Source of the DNA: Leyella stercorea
Lineage (GTDB): Bacteria; Bacteroidota; Bacteroidia; Bacteroidales; Bacteroidaceae
Length of the DNA stretch: 40,856 nt
Direction of reading: 5' to 3'
Assembly (NCBI RefSeq): GCF_021531355.1
Contig: NZ_JADYTS010000023.1
Span: forward strand, 1 to 40,856
A model generated the notes under the pieces. The model ran no database searches. It worked only from the letters and a program-made list of their open reading frames with translations, and was not told the origin of the DNA. The translations under genes were made by a program, and so were the position numbers. This document shows, one piece after another, positions 25,119 through 34,663 of this stretch. Every line of letters starts with the position of its first letter. Within the stretch, counting starts at the first letter, position 1.

Positions 25119-25246
25119 CAGACTGTAAGGATATGGTCTATACCTATTATATAGTATAGTGTGGACAGCCCTTAAATAACTGTGTAACCTTAAGGAATGA
25201 AACATCAATAATTCTAACAGTTAATAATTTAAATTTCAAATCATTT

Positions 25247-25927
25247 ATGTGGTTAATCAATTCATCTATCGGTAGAAAGGTGGTGATGGCCTTGACTGGT
25301 GTCGCCCTTGTTCTATTCCTGACATTCCACATGTCAATGAATGTTGCTGCTCTCTTCTCAGGAGATGCTTACAACACTATCTGTGAGTTACTCGGTGCCA
25401 ACTGGTATGCCGTAGTTGCGACAATGGGCTTGGCTGCCCTCGCAGTAATCCACATCGTTTATGCCTTCTGGCTCACGATGCAGAACCGTGCCGCTCGCGG
25501 TACCTCTCGCTATGAGGTTGTTGCTAAGCCTCAGAACGTAGAGTGGGCATCACAGAACATGCTCGTACTCGGTATCATCGTTCTGCTCGGTTTGTTGCTC
25601 CACTTCTTCAACTTCTGGTACAACATGATGTTTGCTGAGCTTGTAGGCTTCGAGGGCGTATGTGATCCTGCTGACGGCTTCGGCTGGATTCAGGAGACAT
25701 TCAAGAACCCGGTTTACGTAGTTCTCTACATCGTATGGCTCGTAGCTCTCTGGTTCCACCTTACACACGGTTTCTGGAGCGCAATGCAGACATTCGGCTG
25801 GAATGGTAAGGTATGGTTCAACCGTTGGAAGGTTATCGGTCAGGTTTACTCAACCCTCCTCATCCTCGGTTTCCTCGTAGTAGTAATCGCTTTCGCTCTT
25901 GGTTGCGCACCGAGCCTTTGCTGCTAA
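25247..25927 (+). CDS. frdC: Succinate dehydrogenase/fumarate reductase cytochrome b subunit
   Basis: This is the membrane anchor of a quinol:fumarate reductase or succinate dehydrogenase, binding haem and menaquinone. The 226-residue protein has five hydrophobic segments with membrane histidines in LTFHMSMNV, IHIVYAFW, LLLHFFNFW and WFHLTHGFW, as in the di-haem single-subunit (type B) anchors. It is first in a plus-strand operon with the flavoprotein and iron-sulfur subunits. In anaerobic Bacteroidales this complex mainly reduces fumarate to succinate in energy metabolism (known for the group). Codon use looks highly biased, as in strongly expressed genes. Confidence 0.93.
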   Translation: MWLINSSIGRKVVMALTGVALVLFLTFHMSMNVAALFSGDAYNTICELLGANWYAVVATMGLAALAVIHIVYAFWLTMQNRAARGTSRYEVVAKPQNVEWASQNMLVLGIIVLLGLLLHFFNFWYNMMFAELVGFEGVCDPADGFGWIQETFKNPVYVVLYIVWLVALWFHLTHGFWSAMQTFGWNGKVWFNRWKVIGQVYSTLLILGFLVVVIAFALGCAPSLCC

Positions 25928-25963
25928 TTCAACAATCAACATTCAAAAATCATAATTTCTATT

Positions 25964-27946
25964 ATGGCTAAGACTATTAATTCAAGAATCCCTGAAGGCC
26001 CAGTGGCCGAGAAGTGGACCAACTATAAAGCTCACCAGCGTCTGGTGAACCCCAAGAACAAACTCAAGCTCGACGTTATCGTTGTAGGAACAGGTCTTGC
26101 AGGTGCTTCTGCAGCAGCCAGCCTCGGCGAAATGGGTTTCCGTGTGCTTAACTTCTGCATTCAGGATTCTCCGCGTCGCGCTCACTCTATCGCAGCTCAG
26201 GGTGGTATCAACGCTGCCAAGAACTATCAGAACGACGGCGACTCAGTATATCGTTTGTTCTATGATACAGTAAAAGGTGGTGACTACCGTGCACGTGAGG
26301 CTAACGTATACCGCCTCGCTGAGGTGTCAAACGACATCATCGACCAGTGCGTTGCACAGGGTGTTCCTTTCGCTCGTGAGTACGGCGGCATGCTCGCCAA
26401 CCGTTCATTCGGTGGTGCTCAGGTGTCACGTACATTCTATGCTAAGGGTCAGACCGGTCAGCAGCTGCTCCTCGGTGCTTACTCAGCACTCTCAAAGCAG
26501 GTAAGCACAGGCCGCGTATTGCTCTACACTCGTTACGAGATGGAGGACGTAGTTATCGTTGACGGTCGTGCTCGTGGTATCATCGCCAAGAATCTTGTTA
26601 CCGGTAAGCTCGAGCGCTTCTCTGCTAACGCTGTAGTAATCGCTACTGGCGGTTATGGCAACACATACTTCCTTTCTACAAACGCTATGGGTTGCAACTG
26701 TACAGCAGCTGTCCAGTGCTATCGTAAGGGTGCTTACTTCGCAAATCCTTGCTACGTACAGATTCACCCGACATGTATCCCCGTACACGGCGACAAGCAG
26801 TCTAAGCTTACACTTATGTCAGAGTCGCTGCGTAACGACGGTCGTATCTGGGTACCGAAGAACATCGAGGACGCCAAGGCTCTGCAGGCTGGCACCAAGA
26901 AGGGCAGCGATATTCCTGAGGAAGACCGCGACTACTACTTGGAGCGTCGCTATCCGGCATTCGGCAACCTCGTTCCGCGTGACGTTGCTTCACGTGCTGC
27001 CAAGGAGCGTTGCGACAAGGGCTTCGGCGTAAACAACACCGGTCTTGCCGTATTCCTCGACTTCTCTGAGTCAATCAACCGTCTCGGCATCGACGTTATC
27101 CGTCAGCGTTATGGCAACCTCTTCGACATGTACGAGGAGATTACCGACGTTAACCCGGGTGAGCTTGCCAACGAGATCAACGGCGTTAAGTACTACAACC
27201 CGATGATGATCTATCCTGCTATCCACTACACAATGGGTGGTATTTGGGTAGACTACGAGCTCCAGACATCTATCACAGGTCTGTTCGCTATCGGTGAGTG
27301 TAACTTCTCAGACCACGGTGCCAACCGTCTTGGTGCTTCTGCTCTTATGCAGGGCTTGGCCGATGGTTACTTCGTATTGCCTTACACCATCCAGAACTAC
27401 CTCGCCGACCAGGCTATCTGGCCGCACCTCTCTACCGATCTGCCAGAGTTTGCTGAGGCAGAGAAGGGTGTTCAGGCTGAAATCGACCGCCTCATGAACA
27501 TCAAGGGTAAGCGCTCTGTTGACTCTATCCACAAGGAGCTTGGCCACATTATGTGGGAGCACGTAGGTATGGGTCGTACTGCTGAGGGCCTGAAGGAAGG
27601 TATTGAGCTCATCAAGAAGATCCGCAAGGAGTTCAACACCAACCTCTTCATTCCTGGATCGAAGGAAGGCTTGAACGTAGAGCTCGACAAGGCTATCCAC
27701 CTCCGCGACTTCATCCTCATGGGTGAGCTCATCGCACACGACGCCCTCTCACGTGAGGAGTCATGCGGTGGTCACTTCCGCGAGGAGCATCAGACTCCAG
27801 AGGGCGAGGCACAGCGCGACGACGAGAACTTCTTCTATGTAGGTTGCTGGGAGTACAAGAACAACGACGAGACAGCTCCTGAGCTCATCAAGGAGCCGCT
27901 CGAGTACGAGGCAATCAAGGTACAGACACGTAACTATAAGAACTAA
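25964..27946 (+). CDS. frdA: Fumarate reductase/succinate dehydrogenase flavoprotein subunit
   Basis: This is the catalytic subunit interconverting fumarate and succinate. The 660-residue protein has the FAD motif [12 protein letters not shown] (40-51) and the covalent-flavin region [14 protein letters not shown] with H74 as the probable attachment residue. Also present are the capping-domain string [29 protein letters not shown], and [25 protein letters not shown] near the C-terminal FAD region. Length matches type B enzymes. It lies 36 bp after the cytochrome b gene and 8 bp before the iron-sulfur subunit. Confidence 0.96.
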   Translation: MAKTINSRIPEGPVAEKWTNYKAHQRLVNPKNKLKLDVIVVGTGLAGASAAASLGEMGFRVLNFCIQDSPRRAHSIAAQGGINAAKNYQNDGDSVYRLFYDTVKGGDYRAREANVYRLAEVSNDIIDQCVAQGVPFAREYGGMLANRSFGGAQVSRTFYAKGQTGQQLLLGAYSALSKQVSTGRVLLYTRYEMEDVVIVDGRARGIIAKNLVTGKLERFSANAVVIATGGYGNTYFLSTNAMGCNCTAAVQCYRKGAYFANPCYVQIHPTCIPVHGDKQSKLTLMSESLRNDGRIWVPKNIEDAKALQAGTKKGSDIPEEDRDYYLERRYPAFGNLVPRDVASRAAKERCDKGFGVNNTGLAVFLDFSESINRLGIDVIRQRYGNLFDMYEEITDVNPGELANEINGVKYYNPMMIYPAIHYTMGGIWVDYELQTSITGLFAIGECNFSDHGANRLGASALMQGLADGYFVLPYTIQNYLADQAIWPHLSTDLPEFAEAEKGVQAEIDRLMNIKGKRSVDSIHKELGHIMWEHVGMGRTAEGLKEGIELIKKIRKEFNTNLFIPGSKEGLNVELDKAIHLRDFILMGELIAHDALSREESCGGHFREEHQTPEGEAQRDDENFFYVGCWEYKNNDETAPELIKEPLEYEAIKVQTRNYKN

Positions 27947-27954
27947 TAAAGATT

Positions 27955-28707
27955 ATGGCAAATATATCATTCACACTGAAATATTGGCGTCAGAACGGCC
28001 CGCAGGACAAGGGTCACTTTGACACACGCGAGATGAAGGATATCCCTACGGATACCTCATTCCTTGAGATGCTCGACATCCTTAACGAGCAGCTCATCGA
28101 GGAAGGCAACGAGCCTTTCGTATTCGATCACGACTGCCGCGAGGGTATCTGCGGTATGTGCTCACTCTACATCAATGGTCATCCCCACGGACCTAACCAG
28201 GGTGCCACAACCTGCCAGCTCTACATGCGTAAGTTCAACGACGGCGACGTTATCACTGTTGAGCCTTGGCGTTCGGCTGCATTCCCAGTTATCAAGGACT
28301 GCATGGTAGACCGCTCTGCATTCGACAAGATCATGCAGGCAGGTGGCTACGTTAGCGTTCGCACTGGCCAGCCCCAGGATGCCAACGCTATCCTCATTCC
28401 GAAGGAAGACGCTGACGAGGCTATGGATTGCGCTACATGTATCGGTTGCGGTTGCTGTGTAGCAGCCTGCAAGAACGGTTCTGCAATGCTCTTCGTAAGC
28501 TCTAAGGTTAGCCAGCTCGCTCTCCTTCCTCAGGGCCGACCTGAGGCAGCTAAGCGTGCTAAGGCAATGATCGCCAAGATGGAGGAGCTCGGTTTCGGAA
28601 ACTGCACCAACACCCGCGCTTGCGAGGCTGAGTGCCCGAAGAACGAGTCTATCGCCAACATCGCTCGCCTCAACCGCGAGTTCATCAAGGCAAAGCTCGC
28701 TGACTAA
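27955..28707 (+). CDS. frdB: Fumarate reductase/succinate dehydrogenase iron-sulfur subunit
   Basis: This subunit carries electrons between the membrane anchor and the flavoprotein. The 250-residue protein has a [2Fe-2S] site with C61, C66, C69 and C87 (CREGICGMC ... TTC). Two further clusters lie in [14 protein letters not shown] (about 162-175) and in [14 protein letters not shown] near the C terminus. Length is normal. It is the last gene of the operon, and a strong terminator follows 24 bp after the stop. Confidence 0.96.
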   Translation: MANISFTLKYWRQNGPQDKGHFDTREMKDIPTDTSFLEMLDILNEQLIEEGNEPFVFDHDCREGICGMCSLYINGHPHGPNQGATTCQLYMRKFNDGDVITVEPWRSAAFPVIKDCMVDRSAFDKIMQAGGYVSVRTGQPQDANAILIPKEDADEAMDCATCIGCGCCVAACKNGSAMLFVSSKVSQLALLPQGRPEAAKRAKAMIAKMEELGFGNCTNTRACEAECPKNESIANIARLNREFIKAKLAD

Positions 28708-28730
28708 TTCAGTCAACAACAAATAAACTA

Positions 28731-28777
28731 AGCGGATGCGAAGCACTCTCAGAAGTGCGGCGCATCCGCTTTTTTTG
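28731..28777 (+). terminator. Terminator of the fumarate reductase operon
   Basis: AGCGGATGCG (28731-28740) pairs perfectly with CGCATCCGCT (28761-28770), with an inner GCACT/AGTGC helix, followed by a T7 run. Confidence 0.92.
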
Positions 28778-28823
28778 TATTCCTAAACGTCCCGTCCCGC
28801 CCTCTTTTATGTCTTAATAGAGG

Positions 28824-28881
28824 AAATTAGGGGAAATTATAGGAAAATTTCCCCTAATTTATTGTATGCTCGGCACGAGCA
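28824..28881. terminator. Two hairpins next to the intron insertion point
   Basis: A 13-bp perfect stem (28824-28836 with 28848-28860) is followed by TGCTCG/CGAGCA (28867-28881). The group II intron fragment begins 11 bp further on. Some bacterial introns target DNA just downstream of terminator-like hairpins, which may explain the position. Confidence 0.6.
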
Positions 28882-28892
28882 TTGTCTAACAG

Positions 28893-29365
28893 GTGCAACT
28901 CCTTAACAATCCCTAATAGCGGGAATTACATAGCCAATAGCAAGAGTGTCCATTGTGAGGTGGAGTCTGAAAGAAGCTGGCGGCAAACATCTGACCTAAC
29001 GGACAGAAACTTCATATAAGGCATTTGACCATGGATGAGATTGCAAGACAAATCAAAGTCCTATAGCTATTCGGAATAGTTGGTGTAAATGAAGTGGGTA
29101 TAAGATGAAAAGAGTAAGCCCTTATCCGAGGAGGTCTCACGGTTGCATGGGTGAAGATGAATCATTCGATGTACCATGACGGAGTAAAGCTTGCCGTGAG
29201 AAGTCAGAAGAGGTTATAGTACCCAAGGCACGTGTGCCTATAGGGAAGGACTGAATCGTGTAGTGCAATAGTAAATGAATGCTACCTTGTGAGAAAACTC
29301 GTCAGATGTCCGAAAGGAACTCTCTATCCAAGACGATAGGACGGAATCCGACAATAGGATAAATG
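28893..29365 (+). mobile_element. 5' fragment of a bacterial group II intron
   Basis: The start GTGCAACTCC and the domain I strings GGTGGAGTCTGAAAGAAGC, GGCGGCAAAC and ACAGAAACTTCATATAAGGC are typical of bacterial group II intron ribozymes. A later segment (29115-29250) resembles the run-in to the intron-encoded protein. No reverse transcriptase frame, domain V or domain VI is visible before the hairpin at 29372. The only residue of the ORF may be a short VRKLVRCPKG-like reading near 29300. It appears truncated and should not splice on its own. Confidence 0.75.
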
Positions 29366-29370
29366 TGAAA

Positions 29371-29422
29371 ATAGGAGGCAAATGCCTTCTATGATTAGCA
29401 TTTACCTCCTACCCGATTTTTT
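29371..29422. terminator. Bidirectional hairpin next to the exported-protein gene
   Basis: TAGGAGGCAAATGC (29372-29385) pairs with GCATTTACCTCCTA (29398-29411) with one mismatch. It is followed by T6 on the plus strand and by a shorter U-run on the minus strand. It lies just past the stop codon (29430) of the minus-strand gene. Confidence 0.7.
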
Positions 29423-29429
29423 ATGTGTG

Positions 29430-29924
29430 TTATTTTGCAGATACTGTAGTATTTGAAGCTACAGTGGCTTGGACATCATATCCTGCGGGCATTACGGCTT
29501 TTGAACCAGGTATGAAAATACATGGCCAAAGTAAAATACCTGTGACAACAGCGAGCGGAGTACGATTCTTACCATTTATTCGGACATCAGTATTTGTAAA
29601 GAATACGGGTTCTCCTGATGGCAAATTCATGCTACTGATGTTTATTACAAGTCTTCCTTTGGTTCCTGCCAATGAACTTTTGCATGCTTCAGTTACTTTT
29701 CCTTTTACCAAGTATCCACGCGGTATTACGCACTTGCCATCTACCATAATGTCTTGTGTAACCCTAAAGTCAACGGTTTGTCCTTCGTCAACATCTGCAG
29801 CTTTGACTTGGTTTACTGATTGTAATGGTACAATGGTACCTGCCTTGATTACTTTTTCTTGTTGTGCAAAAGTAAATTGTGTGCAGAGCAATGAAGCAAC
29901 GACAAATGAGAAAATCTTTTTCAT
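29430..29924 (-). CDS. Small exported protein of unknown function
   Basis: This 164-residue protein starts MKKIFSFVVASLLCTQFTFAQ, a clear signal peptide cleaved after about residue 20 (a Cys at 14 lies inside the hydrophobic core, so a lipobox is not convincing). The body is beta-rich, with AGTIVPLQ, VIPRGYLVKGKVTEA and a hydrophobic stretch VVTGILLWPCIFIPG near 125-140. The 'I-P-R-G-x-x-x-x-G-x-V' pattern recalls SAF-like or TrbI-like beta modules, a weak similarity only. An opposite-strand frame of similar length is a shadow, because the signal peptide supports this strand. It lies at the junction of core and mobile DNA, so its ownership is unclear. Confidence 0.75.
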   Translation of the reverse strand: MKKIFSFVVASLLCTQFTFAQQEKVIKAGTIVPLQSVNQVKAADVDEGQTVDFRVTQDIMVDGKCVIPRGYLVKGKVTEACKSSLAGTKGRLVINISSMNLPSGEPVFFTNTDVRINGKNRTPLAVVTGILLWPCIFIPGSKAVMPAGYDVQATVASNTTVSAK

Positions 29925-30210
29925 CGTTTAATAACAATTTTAATGTAGCTGTCCGACTCCAGTTCAGCTTAGATATTGTTTATGGCATGCGTATATACAA
30001 TAAAAAACGTGGAAACTGTATATACTAAAACAACAATGATTCGACTTGATGAATTTTGACGATAATACCTGCAAATAACTGATAATAAGGAAAGAAAGTG
30101 CAAAAGCCAAATCATAAATAGATTTAAACGAATCATAGTTTATTGGGGATATGTGGGAACATTTACGGGAAAGATATTACCTTTGTGACTGAAATAAAAA
30201 ACATAGGGAC
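29925..30210. other. Gap before the integrases, probable left end of the mobile element
   Basis: These 286 bp hold no gene. The DNA is AT-rich, with a TACCTTTG -7 element at 30178-30185 about 25 bp before the first integrase ATG. The element's left attachment site is probably here, by position, but I found no direct repeat matching the far side. Confidence 0.4.
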
Positions 30211-31530
30211 ATGAAGATTACCATCATCACAAAGGAATGCAAGACCAAAGACAAAGACGCTCCTGCAAAAGCCAATCTTTGTTTTCGACTCCGAGATAAG
30301 GATGTTGACCTCAAAGTCCGTTCCGACATTGAGGTTATGCTTGACTATTGGGACAATGATGCACTTTCCTATCGAAGGACAAAGAAATTACCATCTGACG
30401 AGCAGAAGAAAGTCAAGGTTTTGGTGCAGACCATTACAACGGCTCTTAGCGAGCAGTATAACTCTGCGACTGCTGATGTTGCATGGATGAAGAATGTTAT
30501 TGACGAATGTGTCAATCCAACTTCAAAGTCAACAGAGACATTGACTACAGTTGTTTCGAGAATGGAACAATACATTGCGGAACATCACATGAGTCCGAAA
30601 TCAGCACTCGTTTATAAACCAACGATCAAGAAGCTTCAACGCTATGAAGCCTACAAGAGGGAGATAGAGGGAAAGGAAGGCTTCACGCTCTATTGCGAGA
30701 CTATCCGTCCCGAAGACTACCTTGATTTTAGAGAGTATGTCATAAACGAATATATTCATTACAATGACTACCCTGAGTTTTACGAACAGTTCAGCCTTGG
30801 CATGCACCCTCCCAAGCAGATGTCAAGCACACAGATTATAGGTATTATGCATCATCTGCGTATTGTTGGGCATTGGTGCATCAAGATGGGGTTTACAACA
30901 AACCGCTCATGCGATGCGTTCACTATTCCTGCAGCAGTGCAAGGCACACCTTTTTATCTGACGATAGAAGAACGTGATAAGGTTTACAATGCAAACCTAC
31001 ACAACAAGCCAGAGTTAGAAGTGTATCGTGACTTGTTCATCTTCCAATCAATGGTGGGTTGTAGAGTCGGAGACCTGTTCTCTTTTACCAAAGACAATAT
31101 AGTCGGTGACATATTGCAGTATCTTCCACACAAGACCATGCGCAAACGGTCGCAGACCGTGAGCGTCCCGCTTACCACAAAGGCTATGGAAATATTGAAA
31201 CGTTACGATGGCAAGCAAGAAAAGCTTCTGCCGACAAAGCAAGTGTATCAATACAACGAGGGCATCCGTGCCGTGCTTCGAGAATGCGGCATCAACAGAA
31301 TGGTTACTATCCTTGACACCGTCACAGGAAAGGAGGTTCAGAAGCCAATATGTGATGTCGCTACAAGCCACATGGCAAGACGCAACTTTATCGGCAACCT
31401 ATACAAGAAAGTGAAAGACCCCGAGCTTGTGAGTTCCATGACAGGACATGTAAACGGAAGCAGAGCTTTCGCCAGATACAGAGAGATTGACGAGGAAACA
31501 AAAGTAAATCTTGTCAACCTCATCAACTAA
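30211..31530 (+). CDS. Tyrosine recombinase (integrase) 1
   Basis: This is a site-specific recombinase of the phage-integrase family. The 439 residues comprise an N-terminal arm-binding region (1-100), a SAM-like core-binding domain (about 110-235) and a catalytic domain with R285 (GCRVGDL), K308 (HKTMRK), H387-x-x-R390 (SHMARR), H413 (TGHVNGSRAF) and the nucleophile Y423 (ARYREI). The full set of residues is intact, so it should be active. It is followed after 47 bp by a second, clearly homologous recombinase. The pair probably integrates and excises the element. Confidence 0.93.
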   Translation: MKITIITKECKTKDKDAPAKANLCFRLRDKDVDLKVRSDIEVMLDYWDNDALSYRRTKKLPSDEQKKVKVLVQTITTALSEQYNSATADVAWMKNVIDECVNPTSKSTETLTTVVSRMEQYIAEHHMSPKSALVYKPTIKKLQRYEAYKREIEGKEGFTLYCETIRPEDYLDFREYVINEYIHYNDYPEFYEQFSLGMHPPKQMSSTQIIGIMHHLRIVGHWCIKMGFTTNRSCDAFTIPAAVQGTPFYLTIEERDKVYNANLHNKPELEVYRDLFIFQSMVGCRVGDLFSFTKDNIVGDILQYLPHKTMRKRSQTVSVPLTTKAMEILKRYDGKQEKLLPTKQVYQYNEGIRAVLRECGINRMVTILDTVTGKEVQKPICDVATSHMARRNFIGNLYKKVKDPELVSSMTGHVNGSRAFARYREIDEETKVNLVNLIN

Positions 31531-31577
31531 CGTTTATACAAACTACCAGTTATACATCATTATATATAGAGAGTAGC

Positions 31578-32906
31578 ATGAAAGTAACAGCATTCATCCG
31601 AGAAACCTCGGCAAAGAACAACATAACCGACCAGGCGCACGTTTATTTCCGTGTGCGTGACGGCAAGACTGACATCAAGGCTGTCAGCGAGTTATCCATC
31701 AATCCTAATCATTGGAGCGCGGAACGGCAGGGTTACAAGACACGTGTGGTTCTTGTAGCGGAGGCAAAGCGTACGGCATTCGACAAAGCCGTGCAGGACT
31801 TGACGGCGCTTATATCCGCACAATATTATCATGGAGCGGACAGCCGTTGGCTAAAAGGTGTTATTGAGGAGTTTCATCATCCTAACATCAACATCCGCCA
31901 AGGCAGAAAAGGTGACGAATACAGCCTTGTGTACCAATGCCAGCAGTATGCTGAGAACCACCCAATGGAAAAGGAATCTATAAGGCATCATGAGCATAAC
32001 GTACGTAAGTTGCAACACTTCGAGCGTTTCCAAAGGGAAATTATGCGTAGACGAGGTTACACCATGCGACTTGATGCTATAACAGCCGATGACTTGCGTG
32101 AGTTTCATAAATATCTGGTAAACGAGGCTGGATATTATGAGCATTACCCTCAAATCTTCGATGACATAGAGGAGCGTTTCAAACCACGCCAACTAACGGA
32201 AAACTCCATCAATACTATATTCAGAAGAATACGCACGGTTGTGAACTGGTGTTTGAAGCATAATATCACGACAAACGACCCTTTCGCCACCTTTGAGATG
32301 CCTAAGGTACTGGACAGCCCTCCATTTTATCTTACACTTGAAGAGCGTGACAAAGTCTACTATGCCGACCTCAGTAACGAAACGCCATCCACACAAGTAT
32401 ATCGTGACATATTCATGTTTCATTGTCTCATCGGCTGCCGTGTGGGAGACCTTGAAAAGATGACACGTGCCAACATCGTTGATGGTGCTGTGGAATACAT
32501 TGCTGAAAAGACAAAGAACCACAAACCACGCACCATCCGAGTACCGCTCAACGATAAGGCGAAAGCGATTCTCGCTAAATATGCAGACCTTGAAACGAGG
32601 TTGTTGCCAAAGATAAATCAGAACATATACAACCGTCAGATTAAGAAAATTCTGAAACTGCTCGGCATTGACCGCATGGTGACTGTTATTGACAACAAGA
32701 CTCGTGAGCCTATACAGAAACCAATCTGTGATATTGCGACAAGCCACACTGCAAGAAAGACGTTCATCGGCAACCTATACAAGAAGGTGAAAGATCCAAA
32801 TCTTGTTGCATCTCTTTCGGGACACACAGATGGCAGTCGAGCTTTTGCACGTTACAGAGAAATCGACAACGAGATGAAACGCGAGCTGGTGAAATTGATA
32901 GACTGA
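31578..32906 (+). CDS. Tyrosine recombinase (integrase) 2
   Basis: This 442-residue paralogue of the preceding gene has the same domain order and many shared strings (FYLTIEERDKVY versus FYLTLEERDKVY; GNLYKKVKDP; GSRAFARYREID). Catalytic residues are R288 (GCRVGDL), K311 (AEKTKN), H390-x-x-R393 (SHTARK), H416 (SGHTDG) and Y426. Both copies being intact argues that the two proteins act together, each perhaps on a different half-site, rather than one being a relic. It is probably co-transcribed with integrase 1. Confidence 0.93.
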   Translation: MKVTAFIRETSAKNNITDQAHVYFRVRDGKTDIKAVSELSINPNHWSAERQGYKTRVVLVAEAKRTAFDKAVQDLTALISAQYYHGADSRWLKGVIEEFHHPNINIRQGRKGDEYSLVYQCQQYAENHPMEKESIRHHEHNVRKLQHFERFQREIMRRRGYTMRLDAITADDLREFHKYLVNEAGYYEHYPQIFDDIEERFKPRQLTENSINTIFRRIRTVVNWCLKHNITTNDPFATFEMPKVLDSPPFYLTLEERDKVYYADLSNETPSTQVYRDIFMFHCLIGCRVGDLEKMTRANIVDGAVEYIAEKTKNHKPRTIRVPLNDKAKAILAKYADLETRLLPKINQNIYNRQIKKILKLLGIDRMVTVIDNKTREPIQKPICDIATSHTARKTFIGNLYKKVKDPNLVASLSGHTDGSRAFARYREIDNEMKRELVKLID

Positions 32907-32960
32907 CCTATTGCGAGTTTGCCAAAATTGCGTTTCAAAAACGGATATTCAATAAAAACG

Positions 32961-32991
32961 TTGGCGTTTAGAAGAAAATACTATACCTTTG
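32961..32991 (+). promoter_or_regulatory. Promoter of the AbiE-like operon
   Basis: TTG (32961-32963), a 20-bp spacer and TACCTTTG (32984-32991) fit the Bacteroidetes promoter pattern and lie 45 bp upstream of the first gene. The cassette therefore has its own promoter apart from the integrases. Confidence 0.65.
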
Positions 32992-33035
32992 CAGACGAAC
33001 AAGAACCAAAAATATAATAAAAAGGTTTCAAAAAT

Positions 33036-33653
33036 ATGGTACAGACATCAAGCCAAAGCACTGTAAATAAGATAGAAATGAGGCTTAGGGGAAAAGGACG
33101 TGGTTCGATAGTCTTCCAACAAGACTATGCAGACTGCGGAACACCATCAGCCGTGAAGTCAACATTCCATCGAATGTACACCGACGGACTGTTGGTGCGG
33201 TTGGCTCATGGCATTTATTATTACCCCAAAGAGGACAAGGAATATGGACTTGGCATTATCTATCCATCTGTTGAAGACATTGCCCAGGCTATAGCCAAAC
33301 GAGACAAGGCGAAGATTGTACCGATGGGAGCATATGCCTTGAATCGTCTCGGATTGTCCACGCAGATGCCCATGAATGTCGTGTTCCTGACCAATGGTGC
33401 ACCACGTAGGATAAAGATCGGGAACGGGCGTGGCATCCTGTTCAAACATTCTTCTTCGGGCAAGAACTTTGCCTATAAATCAGAGCTGATGATGCTTGTT
33501 GTAACAGCCATGCGCACCATAGGCGAAGAAAAAATAACCGACGAGGAACGCAACGTGCTTGTCGAGCACGCAAAGAATGTAAACGACAACGATTTCAACC
33601 ATGATATAAAACTTGCCCCTGCATGGGTGCGCAAAATACTAATTGTACGATGA
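33036..33653 (+). CDS. DUF6088/AbiEi-like antitoxin candidate
   Basis: This 205-residue protein has an N-terminal winged-helix-like region (IVFQQDYADCGTPSAVKSTFHRMYTDGLLVRLAHGIYYYP, as described by FHRMYTDGLLVRL near 45-57 and HGIYYYPKED). An alpha/beta part follows (AIAKRDKAKIVPMGAYALNRLGLSTQ and VVFLTNGAPRRIKIGNGRG in segments near 84-135). This is the pattern of AbiEi-like proteins, which bind the operon's own promoter and neutralise the AbiEii toxin in type IV toxin-antitoxin systems. The stop overlaps the start of the next gene by ATGA, so the two are translationally coupled. Family assignment is by recalled resemblance. Confidence 0.82.
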   Translation: MVQTSSQSTVNKIEMRLRGKGRGSIVFQQDYADCGTPSAVKSTFHRMYTDGLLVRLAHGIYYYPKEDKEYGLGIIYPSVEDIAQAIAKRDKAKIVPMGAYALNRLGLSTQMPMNVVFLTNGAPRRIKIGNGRGILFKHSSSGKNFAYKSELMMLVVTAMRTIGEEKITDEERNVLVEHAKNVNDNDFNHDIKLAPAWVRKILIVR

Positions 33654-34663
33654 AATTCATAGACATACCAGAAGATAGACAACGTGAAGCTATCAATACC
33701 GTGGCATTGCAGACCGGATTACCGCCGTCAAGTATCGAAAAGGACTGGTGGGTAACGCAGGTGTTGAAAGCCCTTCATACTTTGCCATATGCAGAACATA
33801 TTGCTTTCAAAGGAGGTACAAGTCTCAGCAAATGTTGGAACTTGATAGCCAGATTCTCCGAAGACGTGGATATTGCACTCAGCCGAGAATTCCTTGGCTT
33901 TAGCGGTGAATTATCGAAGACTCAAATCAGCGACAGACTACGTCGCGCCGCCTGTTCTTTCGTAAGAGAGAAGATGCAGCATGATGTAAGGAAAGCTTTA
34001 GTGGATTTGGGCATACGGGCAGATGCCTTTAGTGTGGATGTTGTAATCACACCAGTCACGACAACAGACCCAGAAGTGATAACAATAACCTATCATAGTT
34101 TGTATGAAGCATCACCATATATCAAAAATACGGTAAAGATAGAAATCAGCGGCAGATCGATGATGGAGCCTATTGAGAAAAAAGCCATCAACGCTGCTAT
34201 TGACACCCATTTCAGCAAAGCTCCATTTGCAGAAAAGCCATTTGAGGTGAACGCAGTCATCCCCGAGCGTACTTTCCTTGAAAAGGTGTTCTTGTTGCAC
34301 GAAGAGTTCAGAAAGAACGAGGTCAGAGTGGAGCGTATGTCTCGCCATATATATGATTTGGCAATGATGATGGATTCTGAAAACAAAATTGCTGACCGTG
34401 CAATCCACAACGAAGCCCTGTATAAGGCGGTACTTGAACATCGCAGAAAGTTCATCGGACTTAAAGGATTCAACTATGATGAGCTTTATCCTGCCACATT
34501 ATGTATCGTGCCCAACGAGGATATTGCAAGACTATGGCAAGATGACTACAAGTTCATGTGTGAGCACATGATTTTCGGGCAGGTGCCTTCTTTTGAGAAA
34601 CTGATAAGCAAGTTGTCAATGCTCAACGAGCAAATTAGACAGTTAAATTACCGAAAGGCATGA
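33650..34663 (+). CDS. AbiEii/AbiGii-type nucleotidyltransferase toxin
   Basis: This 337-residue protein of the DNA polymerase beta-like nucleotidyltransferase fold shows KDWWVTQVL (31-39), GGTSLSKCW (55-63) and the metal-binding SEDVDIAL (D72, D74 from the ATG used), all characteristic of AbiEii toxins. A further Lys/Glu region is ERTFLEKVFLLHEEF near 205. Known relatives arrest growth by adding nucleotides to tRNA or other targets and protect against phage. The start is the ATG overlapping the previous stop (ATGA); a slightly earlier in-frame Met is rejected. The next gene also starts by ATGA overlap. Confidence 0.88.
   Translation: MKFIDIPEDRQREAINTVALQTGLPPSSIEKDWWVTQVLKALHTLPYAEHIAFKGGTSLSKCWNLIARFSEDVDIALSREFLGFSGELSKTQISDRLRRAACSFVREKMQHDVRKALVDLGIRADAFSVDVVITPVTTTDPEVITITYHSLYEASPYIKNTVKIEISGRSMMEPIEKKAINAAIDTHFSKAPFAEKPFEVNAVIPERTFLEKVFLLHEEFRKNEVRVERMSRHIYDLAMMMDSENKIADRAIHNEALYKAVLEHRRKFIGLKGFNYDELYPATLCIVPNEDIARLWQDDYKFMCEHMIFGQVPSFEKLISKLSMLNEQIRQLNYRKA

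Noticed and set aside
29425..29931. A 168-codon plus-strand frame opposite the small exported protein
   Set aside because: The minus-strand frame has a signal peptide and its own terminator; the plus frame has neither.
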